Shown: piece by piece, positions 48,658 through 56,781 of the stretch | How positions within the stretch are numbered: position 1 is the stretch's first letter | Layout: every line of letters begins with the position of its first letter | DNA from: Nocardioides terrae | GTDB lineage: Bacteria; Actinomycetota; Actinomycetes; Propionibacteriales; Nocardioidaceae | NCBI RefSeq assembly: GCF_900112345.1 | Contig: NZ_FOLB01000005.1 | Span: 1-64,000 of the forward strand | Direction: 5' to 3' | Length of the DNA stretch: 64,000 bases | Program-made: the position numbers and the translations under genes | The notes under the pieces: generated by a model | Told to the model about the DNA's origin: nothing | Database searches by the model: none | Seen by the model: only the letters and a program-made list of their open reading frames with translations

Positions 48658-49308
48658 TCAATCGCGGCCGTAGCCGGCCTCCCGGGCCTTGATGATCGCC
48701 TCCGCTCGACCGGCCGCGTGCAGCTTGGCGTAGATCCCGGACACGGCGTTGCGGACCGTCTTGGAGGAGACGTAGAGCTCCCCCGCGATCTGGTCGTTGG
48801 ACCGGCCGGCGGCCAGCAGTCGCAGCACCTGCCGCTCCCGCTCGGTCAGCTCGGGGAACGGCTCGGGAGCCTCGGGACGGGCCGGGCCGGAGAGATAGGA
48901 GGCGACCTTGGCGGCGAGCGAGGCGCCGAACACCATGCCTCCGGCGGCCGCGGCGCGGATCGCGTGCTGGACCTCCTCGGCGCCCGAGCCCTTGAGCAGG
49001 TAGCCGCTGGCCCCGCCCCGGATCGCGGCCAGCACCGTCTCGTCGTCCTCGTTCATCGTCAGCATCACGACCCTGACGTCCGGGTGGCGGCCGGTGATCC
49101 GACGCGTCGCCTCGAGCCCGTCGAGCCGCGGCATCTGGATGTCCATGACGACCACGTCGGGCGCGGTCTGCTCCACGAGGTGGATCGCGTCGACGCCGTC
49201 GGTGGCCAGGCCGACGACCTCGATCCCGTCGAGCGCGCCGAGGAGCGCGTTGAGCCCGTCCCGCACGATCTGGTGGTCGTCGGCGACCACCACCCTGATG
49301 CTGCTCAT
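48658..49308 (-). CDS. NarL/LuxR-family response regulator
   Basis: This is the output regulator of the adjacent kinase. In the receiver, Asp10-Asp11 (VVVADDH), phospho-Asp56 in VVVMDIQMPRLDG, Thr in VVMLTMNEDD and Lys in SGYLLKGSG are all intact. The helix-turn-helix LTERERQVLRLLAAGRSNDQIAGELYVSSKTVRNAVSGIYAKL is at the C-terminus. 216 residues. The ATG shares ATGA with the kinase stop. It differs clearly from the EPS regulators in the recognition helix (SSKTVRNAVSGIYAKL), so it should not bind their box. Confidence 0.93.
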   Translation of the reverse strand: MSSIRVVVADDHQIVRDGLNALLGALDGIEVVGLATDGVDAIHLVEQTAPDVVVMDIQMPRLDGLEATRRITGRHPDVRVVMLTMNEDDETVLAAIRGGASGYLLKGSGAEEVQHAIRAAAAGGMVFGASLAAKVASYLSGPARPEAPEPFPELTERERQVLRLLAAGRSNDQIAGELYVSSKTVRNAVSGIYAKLHAAGRAEAIIKAREAGYGRD

Positions 49309-51434
49309 CCCTGTCCTCCTGCCAGTGGGAGCTCTGCGGTCACGACCGTCCCGCCCTCGGGCGGGCAGACGACCGCGACCCGGCCGCCGAGCTCGAGCGC
49401 CCGCTCGCGCATCGAGCGCAGCCCGATCCCTGCCTCGACCTCCTCGGCCAGCCCGATGCCGTCGTCGGCGACCTCGACCCGCAGGGCCGGCGCCCCGTCG
49501 GGTTCCACGACGGTCAGCCGTGCGCCGGCCCGGGTGGCGGCCGCGTGACGGACCGTGTTGGTCAGCGCCTCGGCGACGATCCGGTAGGCCGCGACCTCCA
49601 CGGCGGCCGGCAGCGGCCCGAGCCCGTCGTCGGACACCGTGATCGCGGGGCCGCCGCGGGCCAGCTGGTCGGCGAGCTGCCCCAGGGCGCCGACGAGACC
49701 GAGGTCGTCGAGGGCCGGCGGGCGCAGGTCGTGCACGAGCCGGCGTACGTCGGCCACGACGTCCTGCACCGTGCGGCTGGCCTCCTGCAGCCGGGTGCCG
49801 GCGGTGGCCGGGTCCTTCTCGACGAGCAGCCGGGCGCCCTCGAGCTGGAAGACCACGCCGCTGAGCACGGGACCGAGGCCGTCGTGCAGGTCGCGGCGGA
49901 TCCGGCGGCGCTCCTCCTCGCGGGCGGTGACGAGCCGCTCGCGGCTGCGCTGGAGCTCCTCGGCCAGGCCGCTCGTGCGTGCGGCGGTCGCGGCCTGGCG
50001 GACCAGGTCGGCGAGGAGCTGCTCGTCACGGCGGGAGAGCCGGCTGCGCGGTCCGCGGGCGGGCAGCACCATCCGGCCGACCTCGGCGCCGCGGTAGACG
50101 ATCGGCAGGCTGCGGGTCTGGGCCGGCCGGACGCCGTGGGTCGCGACCACACGCTCACCGGTGCCGCGGTCGACCTCGACGGACACGTAGCGCACGCGGA
50201 ACGCGGTCGCGACCGCCCGGGCGACGGCGGCGAGCTGTTGCGGGCCCTCGTCGGTCGACTCGAGCGTGGAGGCCAGGCCGGCCACGACGTCGTACGGGTC
50301 CGAGCGCCTGCCCAGCAGCAGGAACCGCACGCCGCGGACGAGCCGCGCGCGCAGGGGGCCGTAGAGGACCACCGAGACGAGCAGGACGATCAGGACCAGC
50401 TGGCGCTGGGTGAGCGAGTCGTCGAGCACGGCGCTCAGGCCGCCGACGACCGCGATGTCGGCGAGCAGGATCACGCCCGCGAGGACCGCCCACAGCAGCG
50501 TGCGGGCGAGCAGGTCGTCGATCGCAACGAGCTCCGGGGCGACGACGCCGATCGTCATCGCCGTCGCCGGCAGCAGCATGATGAGGAAGATCGCGGCGTC
50601 GTTGACGGCCTGGAACTCCAGGCCGAGGGTGACCACGAGGACGAGCGCTATGGCGACCACGCTCCACAGGAGCCACCGCATCCGGTCGCGCTCGAGCCCG
50701 CGGGAGCGGCGGTAGCGGACGACGACGGCGAGCATCGCCGAGAGCAGGCCGGCGACCTGGACGGCGACGCTGGCCCCGACGGCGCCGTCCGCCGCCCCAG
50801 CGCCGAGTGGCAGTACGCCCCAGTCGACGTCCACCCCGGGCGGGAGGGCGACGTCGGGCAGGCTGTCTCCGACCGGCAGCAGGACGACGAGCAGCGCGCC
50901 CAGTGTCATCGCCACCGTGGCCGCCCAGCCGGCGACGCGCCAGCGACCGGGCAGGAAGCGACCGGTCGGGAAGAGCAGCATGAGCAGCGCGCCGCTCAGC
51001 GGCAGGAAGGCGCCGAGCCGGTTGAACGACCACAGCGCGAGGTTGACGAGCGGGAGCGCGTCGTCGGCCCGGATCCCGAAGCGGGCGTAGGACTGGCTCA
51101 GTCCGTCCTGCGACCAGAAGAGCCCGGTCCAGGCCAGCCCCCAGCCGATCCCCTGGCGGGGGTCGCGGACGAGGATGACGGCGGCGAGCGCGCTGAGCAG
51201 CAGGCCGAGCAGCGTGTAGCTCCAGCCCCACCCGGGCGCCAGCCGCGCGCCCGGCCCGCTGGTGTCGGTGTGCAGGTCAAGCCAGACGCTGCCGGCGAAC
51301 GTCGCGGCCGTCAGCAGCACGACCAGCCCGACCGCCCAGGGGACGGTCGGGCGCCGGTCGCGCGACGGCTGCACCGGCACATTGTGGAGCCGGTCCGGCC
51401 CGATGGGGGCCGGACCGGCGGAATCGTCGCTCAC
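49305..51434 (-). CDS. NarX/HisKA_3-type membrane sensor histidine kinase
   Basis: This 709-residue sensor has an N-terminal half with about ten hydrophobic helices (VPWAVGLVVLLTAATFAGSVWL and further, to about residue 310). A GAF-like domain follows (about 320-470: SDPYDVVAGLASTLESTDEG ... RYVSVEVDRGTGERVVATHG). HisKA_3 has RRRIRRDLHDGLGPVLSG with phospho-His517. The ATPase has EALTNTVRHAAATR, EVADDGIGL and GIGLRSMRERALELGG. The GTG start overlaps the upstream membrane protein stop as GTGA, so membrane protein, kinase and regulator form one coupled operon. The signal is probably membrane-related. Confidence 0.93.
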   Translation of the reverse strand: MSDDSAGPAPIGPDRLHNVPVQPSRDRRPTVPWAVGLVVLLTAATFAGSVWLDLHTDTSGPGARLAPGWGWSYTLLGLLLSALAAVILVRDPRQGIGWGLAWTGLFWSQDGLSQSYARFGIRADDALPLVNLALWSFNRLGAFLPLSGALLMLLFPTGRFLPGRWRVAGWAATVAMTLGALLVVLLPVGDSLPDVALPPGVDVDWGVLPLGAGAADGAVGASVAVQVAGLLSAMLAVVVRYRRSRGLERDRMRWLLWSVVAIALVLVVTLGLEFQAVNDAAIFLIMLLPATAMTIGVVAPELVAIDDLLARTLLWAVLAGVILLADIAVVGGLSAVLDDSLTQRQLVLIVLLVSVVLYGPLRARLVRGVRFLLLGRRSDPYDVVAGLASTLESTDEGPQQLAAVARAVATAFRVRYVSVEVDRGTGERVVATHGVRPAQTRSLPIVYRGAEVGRMVLPARGPRSRLSRRDEQLLADLVRQAATAARTSGLAEELQRSRERLVTAREEERRRIRRDLHDGLGPVLSGVVFQLEGARLLVEKDPATAGTRLQEASRTVQDVVADVRRLVHDLRPPALDDLGLVGALGQLADQLARGGPAITVSDDGLGPLPAAVEVAAYRIVAEALTNTVRHAAATRAGARLTVVEPDGAPALRVEVADDGIGLAEEVEAGIGLRSMRERALELGGRVAVVCPPEGGTVVTAELPLAGGQG

Positions 51435-52147
51435 TGACGGTAGTGCTTGTCACCGACCGTGAAGCCGACCGCGGTCACGAGGACCATCAGCGCACCCGTG
51501 GCGCCGGCCATGTACTCCAGCGGCGAGACGCCGAGCAGAACGGTCAGGCCGCCCAGCACCAGGCCGACCCGGCCGATCCAGCGCGGCACGCCGCCACGGC
51601 GCGAGACGGCGTACGTCGCCAGGCCCGCGAGGCCGGCGAGGGTCCACAGCCACGGGATGGTGCCGACCCAGTGGTTGTACATGACCGCCGACTCGGGGAT
51701 GATCGCCTCCGGCTGGCTGCTCAGCGTCATCATGAACTCGGTGTCGAGACCGCTGCCCAGGATGCTCACCACGGCGGTGCCGACCAGCCCGGCGACAGCG
51801 ACGAGCGGCGCGATGCTGTCACGGCCGCTGCCGGCGCGGAGCCGGGCGGCCAGGCCCACGCCGAAGACGACCATCAGCAGGGCGCCCAGCGCGGTGACCG
51901 AGTGGAAGACGAACATGTTGGGGGTCAGGTCCGCCAGCTTGTCCGCGATCGCGGGGGCGTCGCCCTGGAGCTTGGCGTCGTAGACGGCGCTGATCGACGA
52001 CGAGATGGCGATGGTGGCGAAGCCGGCCAGGCCGGCGCCGATGCCGGCGAGTGACCAGAGCCGGCTGCGGCTCGCCGTCGGGGCGCCCTCGCCGAAGCGC
52101 CCCTCGCGGACGTCGTCGCGGGCCGGGTGGTGGGTGGTGATGCTCAT
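51431..52147 (-). CDS. Six-helix integral membrane protein, first gene of the two-component operon
   Basis: This 238-residue protein has about six hydrophobic segments (SLAGIGAGLAGFATIAIS; FVFHSVTALGALLMVVFGVGL; IAPLVAVAGLVGTAVVSILG; WVGTIPWLWTLAGLAGLATYAV; IGRVGLVLGGLTVLLGVSPL; GATGALMVLVTAVGF). No catalytic motif is seen; it resembles the loosely defined DUF4386-like membrane proteins. Coupling by GTGA to the kinase suggests it is a sensory partner or the regulated membrane component. ATG start at 52147. An 8-bp inverted repeat lies 66 nt upstream. Confidence 0.78.
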   Translation of the reverse strand: MSITTHHPARDDVREGRFGEGAPTASRSRLWSLAGIGAGLAGFATIAISSSISAVYDAKLQGDAPAIADKLADLTPNMFVFHSVTALGALLMVVFGVGLAARLRAGSGRDSIAPLVAVAGLVGTAVVSILGSGLDTEFMMTLSSQPEAIIPESAVMYNHWVGTIPWLWTLAGLAGLATYAVSRRGGVPRWIGRVGLVLGGLTVLLGVSPLEYMAGATGALMVLVTAVGFTVGDKHYRQ

Positions 52148-52212
52148 GGGGTTCTCTCCTCAGGGTGTTCTCGGCGTCTCTTCGCCGACCTGGGGACGAC
52201 TCTCCGGGGCCG

Positions 52213-52236
52213 GATGTCCCACCGCCCAGGGACATC
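52213..52236. promoter_or_regulatory. Inverted repeat GATGTCCC-N8-GGGACATC upstream of the two-component operon
   Basis: It has perfect 8-bp arms (52213-52220 and 52229-52236) with an 8-nt spacer, 66-89 nt before the start of the membrane protein gene. It is a plausible operator for autoregulation by the NarL-type regulator. It could also fold as a small hairpin at the start of the transcript. Confidence 0.5.
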
Positions 52237-52272
52237 GGGGCAAACGTCGCCGACTCGGCACCCGGAGGGCAG

Positions 52273-53619
52273 TCAGGAGGAGGCGAGGAGCTCGTCGGCG
52301 GCGCGGCGGGAGGAGGCGATGACGGCCGGGATGCCGACGCCGTCGTACGCCGCCCCGGCGACCGCCAGTCCGGGCACCTGCGCGACCGCCTCGCGGATGA
52401 CCTCGACCTGGCGCCGGTGGCGCAGTGCGTACTGCGGGAGTCCGAGCGGCCAGCGCTGTACGTGGCTGTCGACCGGCCGGGCCGTGAGCCCGACGGCGTC
52501 ACGGAGGTCGGCCAGCGACTGCGCGATCAGCTCGGTGTCGGTGAAGTCGAGAGCCTGCGAGTCGCGGGCCCGGCCGATGCTGGTGCGCAGGAGCAGAACG
52601 CCGCGGGCCTCACCTGCCGCGCGCACCCAGTCCCACTTGGCGAAGGAGAACGTCGAGGCCTTGATCCGCCGATGCTGGTCGGGCGGGACGAGGAAGCCGC
52701 TGACGTCGTGGCCGAGCGGCCAGTCCTCGAGCCGGACGGCGTGGGTGACGACGGCGACCGAGGCGTGGTCGATGACGCGGAAGGTGTCGGCGAGCGAGCC
52801 GCCGGCGCACCCCGCGATGATCTGCGCAGCGACGTGGGCCGGCGTGGCGAGGATGAGCCCATCCGTCACCTCGACGCCGTGGACGAGCTCGACCAGCAGC
52901 CGGTCATGCGCGTACCCGGTGCCGAGCACCGGCTCTTCGGTGCGGACGTCGAGACCGGCGGCGAGCCTCTCCGGCAGCAGTCCCATCCCGCCCTCGATGC
53001 CGGCGAAGACCGGCAGGTCGCTCCCCCTGGGGATCGCGGCCAGCTGCGGGGTGAGCGGGCCCCTGTCGTAGAGCGCCGCGAGCTGGGGAACGGCGGCCCG
53101 CGCTGAGATCTCACGGGCTCGGCCGGCGTAAACGCCTCCGAGCAGCGGCTCGACGAGCCGGTCGGTGACCTCCGGGCCGAACCGCCGATCGATCAGATCT
53201 CCGACGGTGCAGTCCTCCCCCACCCGGTGGACCGCCGCCAGGTTCGCCTCAGCGCGCGCCTGGGCCATCCCCGCCGGGGACAGCACGCCGGACGCCTCGA
53301 GCGCGTCGAGGTCCATCGGTGCGCCCATCAATGACGGCGGCATCGGCCGCAGCGCGCCGTCGACCCAGAGCCGCGACGTCGCCTTCGTCGGGTGCACGAT
53401 CGGCAGGCCGAGGTCGCGGGCGAGGTCGATGCCATCGGCGCGGCGGGCGAGCATCGCCTCGGCGCCGACGTCCACCATCACGTCGGCGACGGACGCCCGG
53501 CGCAGCTTGCCGCCGATCCGCTCCGAGGCCTCGAGCACGACGACCTCGCAACCGCGAGCGGCCAGGAAGTGTGCCGCCGCCAACCCGGCGACGCCTGCTC
53601 CGACGACGACGACCTTCAC
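52273..53619 (-). CDS. hemG: Coproporphyrinogen/protoporphyrinogen oxidase (HemY/CgoX type)
   Basis: This FAD-dependent oxidase of haem synthesis, in an organism with HemQ, most likely oxidises coproporphyrinogen III to coproporphyrin III (CgoX, formerly HemY). The dinucleotide site is VVVVGAGVAGLAAAHFLAARG with Gly7, Gly9 and Gly12. ERIGGKLRR, GAEAMLARR, DRRFGPEVTDRLVEPLLGGVYAG (family signature), and the C-terminal VQRWPLGLPQYALRHRRQV and GLAVAGAAYDGVGIPAVIASSRRAADELL are present. The start is set at the GTG 53619 (448 residues), because the frame up to 53688 adds a cysteine-rich stretch before the nucleotide fold. Confidence 0.94.
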   Translation of the reverse strand: MKVVVVGAGVAGLAAAHFLAARGCEVVVLEASERIGGKLRRASVADVMVDVGAEAMLARRADGIDLARDLGLPIVHPTKATSRLWVDGALRPMPPSLMGAPMDLDALEASGVLSPAGMAQARAEANLAAVHRVGEDCTVGDLIDRRFGPEVTDRLVEPLLGGVYAGRAREISARAAVPQLAALYDRGPLTPQLAAIPRGSDLPVFAGIEGGMGLLPERLAAGLDVRTEEPVLGTGYAHDRLLVELVHGVEVTDGLILATPAHVAAQIIAGCAGGSLADTFRVIDHASVAVVTHAVRLEDWPLGHDVSGFLVPPDQHRRIKASTFSFAKWDWVRAAGEARGVLLLRTSIGRARDSQALDFTDTELIAQSLADLRDAVGLTARPVDSHVQRWPLGLPQYALRHRRQVEVIREAVAQVPGLAVAGAAYDGVGIPAVIASSRRAADELLASS

Positions 53620-53700
53620 CCCTGCAGTCTCGCAGACGCGCGCAGCGCCACGGCCCTCGTGCGGTGGCTGCGGGGTGCACGCCGCCACCGCACGAGGAGT

Positions 53701-54204
53701 TCAGGAGGCGGGTCGCTCGAGCTTGCCGAACCCGCTGCGGTGGAAGACCAGTGGATGCCCCTCGGCCGCGTGCCGCACCGCGTGCAGGCGCAGCAGGGCG
53801 AGGACGTGGTCGCCCGCCTCGACCTCGCGGTAGACGGTGCAGTCGAACTGCGCGAGCCCGTCGTCCAGCGTCACGGCGCCGTCGTCGCTGACCGAGTAGG
53901 CGACGCCGTCGAAGCGGTGCTCGACCGGCCCGGCCAGCTGGCGGCACACCCGCGCGTGGTGGTCGGCCAGCACGGTGACGCCGAGGTGGGTCGCGCGGCG
54001 CAGGTCGGGCCAGGTCTTGGACGTGTGGGCCAGGTTGACCGACACCAGCGGCGGCTCGAGGCTGACCGAGGTGAACGAGCTCGCGGCCAGGCCGACGAGC
54101 TCGCCGTCCACCTCCGCGGCGACGGCGACCACCCCGGTCGGGAAGATGCCGAAGGCGTGGCGCAGCCGGTCGGGGTCGAGGTCCTGGTTGGTCGTCAGGG
54201 TCAT
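53701..54204 (-). CDS. Flavin reductase (FMN-binding, HpaC/RutF-like)
   Basis: This 167-residue flavin reductase domain protein is expected to supply reduced FMN/FAD to a two-component oxygenase. LRHAFGIFPTGVVAVAAEVDGELVGLAASSFTSVSLEPPLVSVNLAHTSKTWPDLR is the classic fold signature. ATHLGVTVLADHHARVCRQLAG and DHVLALLRLHAVRHAAEGHPLVFHRSGFGKL complete it. The ATG at 54204 forms ATGA with the preceding FMN reductase, so the two reductases are co-expressed. No monooxygenase gene is in the window. The long frame to 55020 is an antisense shadow of the lipoprotein gene. Confidence 0.92.
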   Translation of the reverse strand: MTLTTNQDLDPDRLRHAFGIFPTGVVAVAAEVDGELVGLAASSFTSVSLEPPLVSVNLAHTSKTWPDLRRATHLGVTVLADHHARVCRQLAGPVEHRFDGVAYSVSDDGAVTLDDGLAQFDCTVYREVEAGDHVLALLRLHAVRHAAEGHPLVFHRSGFGKLERPAS

Positions 54205-54698
54205 CGGCGTCCGTTCAGGTAGCTGTCGGTGAGCGGCTTGGTGGCGGCGAGCCAGTCGGCGTACGCCGCGGGGTCGTCGTGGGCGCTGTCGAGGACGAAG
54301 AGGCCCCTCCCCGGGACCGTCGCGCCGAGCTCGGTGAGCACCGGCCGCAGGGTGTGCTCGGGTGCCAGCGAGTGCGCCGGCGAGCCGCCCAGCATGAGCG
54401 GGACGGCGAGCCCGCGGAGCCCGGTCCCGCCGGCGAACCGGTCGAGGAAGAGCTTGAGCAGCCCGGTGTAGGCGGCCTTGTAGGTCGGGCTGGCGACGAC
54501 CACGAGGTCCGCCTCGCCGACCTGCCCGACCAGACCGGTGACGGTCTCGTCCGACCAGTCCAGGACGGCGTTGCCCAGGGTGGCGAGGTCGACGACGAGG
54601 TCGGGCTCGGCGCCGACGAGCTCGCGGGCGAGGTACGTCGCCGCGCTGAGCGTGCGGCTCGCGGGTCGGGGGTTCCCGACGACGACGGCGGTGACCAT
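54201..54698 (-). CDS. NADPH-dependent FMN reductase (SsuE/MsuE-like)
   Basis: This flavodoxin-fold reductase has 165 residues. TAVVVGNPRPASRTLSAATYLA is the phosphate-binding loop, ADLVVVASPTYKAAYTGLLKLFLDRFAG the flavin-contacting motif, and AVPLMLGGSPAHSLAPEHTLRPVLTELGA the third strand region. The start is the ATG at 54698, 5 nt after GAGGAG, rather than the ATG at 54710. Paired with a flavin reductase domain protein and lying under a palindromic operator, it looks inducible. SsuE-type enzymes usually serve sulfonate or aromatic monooxygenases. Confidence 0.92.
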   Translation of the reverse strand: MVTAVVVGNPRPASRTLSAATYLARELVGAEPDLVVDLATLGNAVLDWSDETVTGLVGQVGEADLVVVASPTYKAAYTGLLKLFLDRFAGGTGLRGLAVPLMLGGSPAHSLAPEHTLRPVLTELGATVPGRGLFVLDSAHDDPAAYADWLAATKPLTDSYLNGRR

Positions 54699-54715
54699 TC
54701 GGCTCCTCATTGTTG

Positions 54716-54735
54716 TCTAAGTTACTCGACTTAGA
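54716..54735. promoter_or_regulatory. Palindromic operator TCTAAGT-N6-ACTTAGA
   Basis: It has 7-bp perfect arms at 54716-54722 and 54729-54735, in the 81-nt space between the reductase pair (minus) and the lipoprotein gene (plus). AT-rich arms stand out in this GC-rich region, and the form resembles MarR-family operators. The cognate regulator is not in the window. Confidence 0.6.
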
Positions 54736-54779
54736 AGACCGTAGCAGGTCGGGAACCGGATCTGCGCCACGCCCGTCCC

Positions 54780-55763
54780 ATGGACATGAACACAGCACCC
54801 GCTCGCCTCGCTGCCGCGCTGGCCGTCCCGCTCCTCGCCCTCGCGGCCTGCTCCTCCGGCGCCTCGGACTCCTCCGATGGTTCCTCCAGCGGCTCCGCCC
54901 GCGCCGCATCAGATCCGGGCGGCGGCTCCAGCAGCCTGCTCTCGCACGCCTCGGGCGACACGGCCGGCGAGACGGCGGGCGACACAGCCGGCGCCAAGGC
55001 GGCCGACGGCGCCACCGCATCCAAGGCCGACGGTGCCGCGCAGCCGGTCGAGCAGCCGTCGATCATCTCCACCGGCAGCGTGTCGCTCAGCACCGAGGAC
55101 GTCGCACGGACGCGGACGGCCGTGCAGCACGTCGCGGACGCGTACGCCGGCCAGGTCACCGACCAGGAGACGACGGTGTCGGACCACCAGGAGCTGGGCT
55201 ACGCCCGGATGGTGCTGCGCGTCCCCGCCCGCTCGTTCTCCCAGGCGGTGGCCGACCTCGAGCAGGTCGCCGACCTGGTGGACTCCACGACGAAGAGCGT
55301 CGACGTGTCGACCCAGGTGGTCGACACCGACGAGCGGGTCAAGGCGGCGCGGGCCAGCATCGACCGCATCCGCACCCTCCTCGCCCGCGCCGTGAACATC
55401 GGCGACGTCATGGCGATCGAGTCCCAGCTCGCCGGTCGCGAGGCGGACCTGAACTCGCTGCTGCGGCAGCAGGCCCACCTCGCCGACCAGACGGCGCTGT
55501 CGACGATCACCGTCAGCATCGATCGGGCGGCGTCTCGCGCGCACCCGCGCGAGGCCACCGACGACACCGGCTTCCTCGCCGGGCTGCGGTCCGGCTGGGG
55601 CGCCCTGCGCGGTTTCGCGACGGCCGCCGCGACGGTCCTCGGCGCGCTCCTCCCGTGGACGCCGCTGATCGTGCTGGTCGGCGTACCGGCCTGGCTGGCG
55701 CTGCGTCGGGCCCGTCGCGCGCAGGCGGTGCCGGCGGTGTCGGCGACCTCAGCCGAGGGGTGA
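54780..55763 (+). CDS. DUF4349-domain lipoprotein
   Basis: This 327-residue membrane-anchored protein has a lipoprotein signal with lipobox LALAAC (Cys at about residue 24), and a Ser/Gly/Ala-rich linker with a TAGETAGDTAG repeat. The DUF4349 domain spans about 92-250 (IISTGSVSLSTEDVARTRTAVQHVADAYAGQVTDQET; YARMVLRVPARSFSQAVADLEQVADLVDSTTKSVDVSTQVVDTDERVKAARASIDRIRTLLARA, partly coiled coil). A C-terminal transmembrane helix (LPWTPLIVLVGVPAWLALR) and a basic tail follow, so the domain is extracytoplasmic with two anchors. Function is unknown. ATG at 54780. Confidence 0.9.
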   Translation: MDMNTAPARLAAALAVPLLALAACSSGASDSSDGSSSGSARAASDPGGGSSSLLSHASGDTAGETAGDTAGAKAADGATASKADGAAQPVEQPSIISTGSVSLSTEDVARTRTAVQHVADAYAGQVTDQETTVSDHQELGYARMVLRVPARSFSQAVADLEQVADLVDSTTKSVDVSTQVVDTDERVKAARASIDRIRTLLARAVNIGDVMAIESQLAGREADLNSLLRQQAHLADQTALSTITVSIDRAASRAHPREATDDTGFLAGLRSGWGALRGFATAAATVLGALLPWTPLIVLVGVPAWLALRRARRAQAVPAVSATSAEG

Positions 55764-55792
55764 CGGTGGGCCGAGGGCGTCGGACCGGGCGC

Positions 55793-56713
55793 TCACCGCT
55801 TCAGCTCGGCCCACACCAGCTTGCCGGAGTCGCGCGGCTCGATCCCCCAGCTGCGGGCGAGCGCCGCGACGAGGTGGAGGCCCCGGCCGGAGGCGTCCTG
55901 GTCGGTGCGCGGCTCGGCCACGACGGGCAGCTCGTCGCTGTCGTCGCGGACGGCGACGACGATCCGTCCGTCCTCCATGGCGAGGCTCACCGAGAACGGC
56001 GTGCGGGCGTGCCTGGCCGCGTTGGCGGCCAGCTCGCCCAGGATGATCTCGGCGTCGGAGAGCTCCGGCCCGCTGAGCCCACGGGCCCGCAGCGCAGAGG
56101 TCACGACCCGGCGCGCAGCGCCCGCGAGGGCCTCTCCCGCCTCGAAGTCCCAGGTCCGCTCGAACCGGTCGCCGGCGACGACGGCGGAGTGCAGTCGGCA
56201 GACGGCGCGCACGTCGTCGGCCGCGGTGTGGTCGTCGACGACCGTGCTGTCATAGCCGCAGAGGAGGTCGGCGCCGGTCTCGTCGAGGAGGGCGTTCCAC
56301 GCCGTCTCGAGCTCGAGGGCCTCGCCCACCCGACCGTCTTCCCAGAGCAGGCCGACCATCTCGCCGAAAGCGTGCACGGGGCCGCGACCCGCGGCCTCCC
56401 GGACGAGGGTGCCGACCACCCGGTCGAACGCGCCCGCGTCGAGTGCGCCCGCGTCGACGATCCGGCCCAGGACCGTCGCTGCGTCGAGCTCGACCAGGGA
56501 CCCGTCGGCCCGGGCGGCCCCCGGGTCGACGGAGCGCGCGGCGAGACCGTCGGCGAAGGCCGAGCGGTGGTCCGGCGTGGCGATGACGATGAGGGTCGAG
56601 CCCGCGGCGTGGGCCCGGGCCAGCCGGTCGCCGGCGACCGCGACCAGCTCGGCGTCGCTGTCGGCGAAGATGACGTCGTGGCCGGCCGCCTCCCGCTGCG
56701 CGGCAGTGCTCAT
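55793..56713 (-). CDS. MEDS domain plus HATPase (anti-sigma-factor-type kinase) sensor protein
   Basis: This 306-residue protein has an N-terminal MEDS-like domain (about 10-170: GHDVIFADSDAELVAVAGDRLARAHAAGSTLIVIATPDHRSAFADGL; GRGPVHAFGEMVGLLWEDGRVGEALELE), thought to bind small ligands. A C-terminal HATPase_c_2 domain follows (about 195-306: ARRVVTSALRARGLSGPELSDAEIILGELAANAARHARTPFSV; VRDDSDELP; DASGRGLHLVAALARSWG), as in anti-sigma factors and serine kinases of partner-switching systems. The start is the ATG 56713. The sigma factor or anti-anti-sigma partner is not in the window. Confidence 0.88.
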   Translation of the reverse strand: MSTAAQREAAGHDVIFADSDAELVAVAGDRLARAHAAGSTLIVIATPDHRSAFADGLAARSVDPGAARADGSLVELDAATVLGRIVDAGALDAGAFDRVVGTLVREAAGRGPVHAFGEMVGLLWEDGRVGEALELETAWNALLDETGADLLCGYDSTVVDDHTAADDVRAVCRLHSAVVAGDRFERTWDFEAGEALAGAARRVVTSALRARGLSGPELSDAEIILGELAANAARHARTPFSVSLAMEDGRIVVAVRDDSDELPVVAEPRTDQDASGRGLHLVAALARSWGIEPRDSGKLVWAELKR

Positions 56714-56781
56714 CGCGCCACTGTAGTGCCGCGGCCGCCCGGTTGTCGGACGATGAGCGCGGCCGGCCTGCCGAGAGGCCG

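Noticed and set aside
49545..51437. Long plus-strand open frame (630 codons) opposite the histidine kinase
   Set aside because: Composition is Asp/Gln/Arg-rich without any fold; the minus-strand kinase is complete with all motifs.
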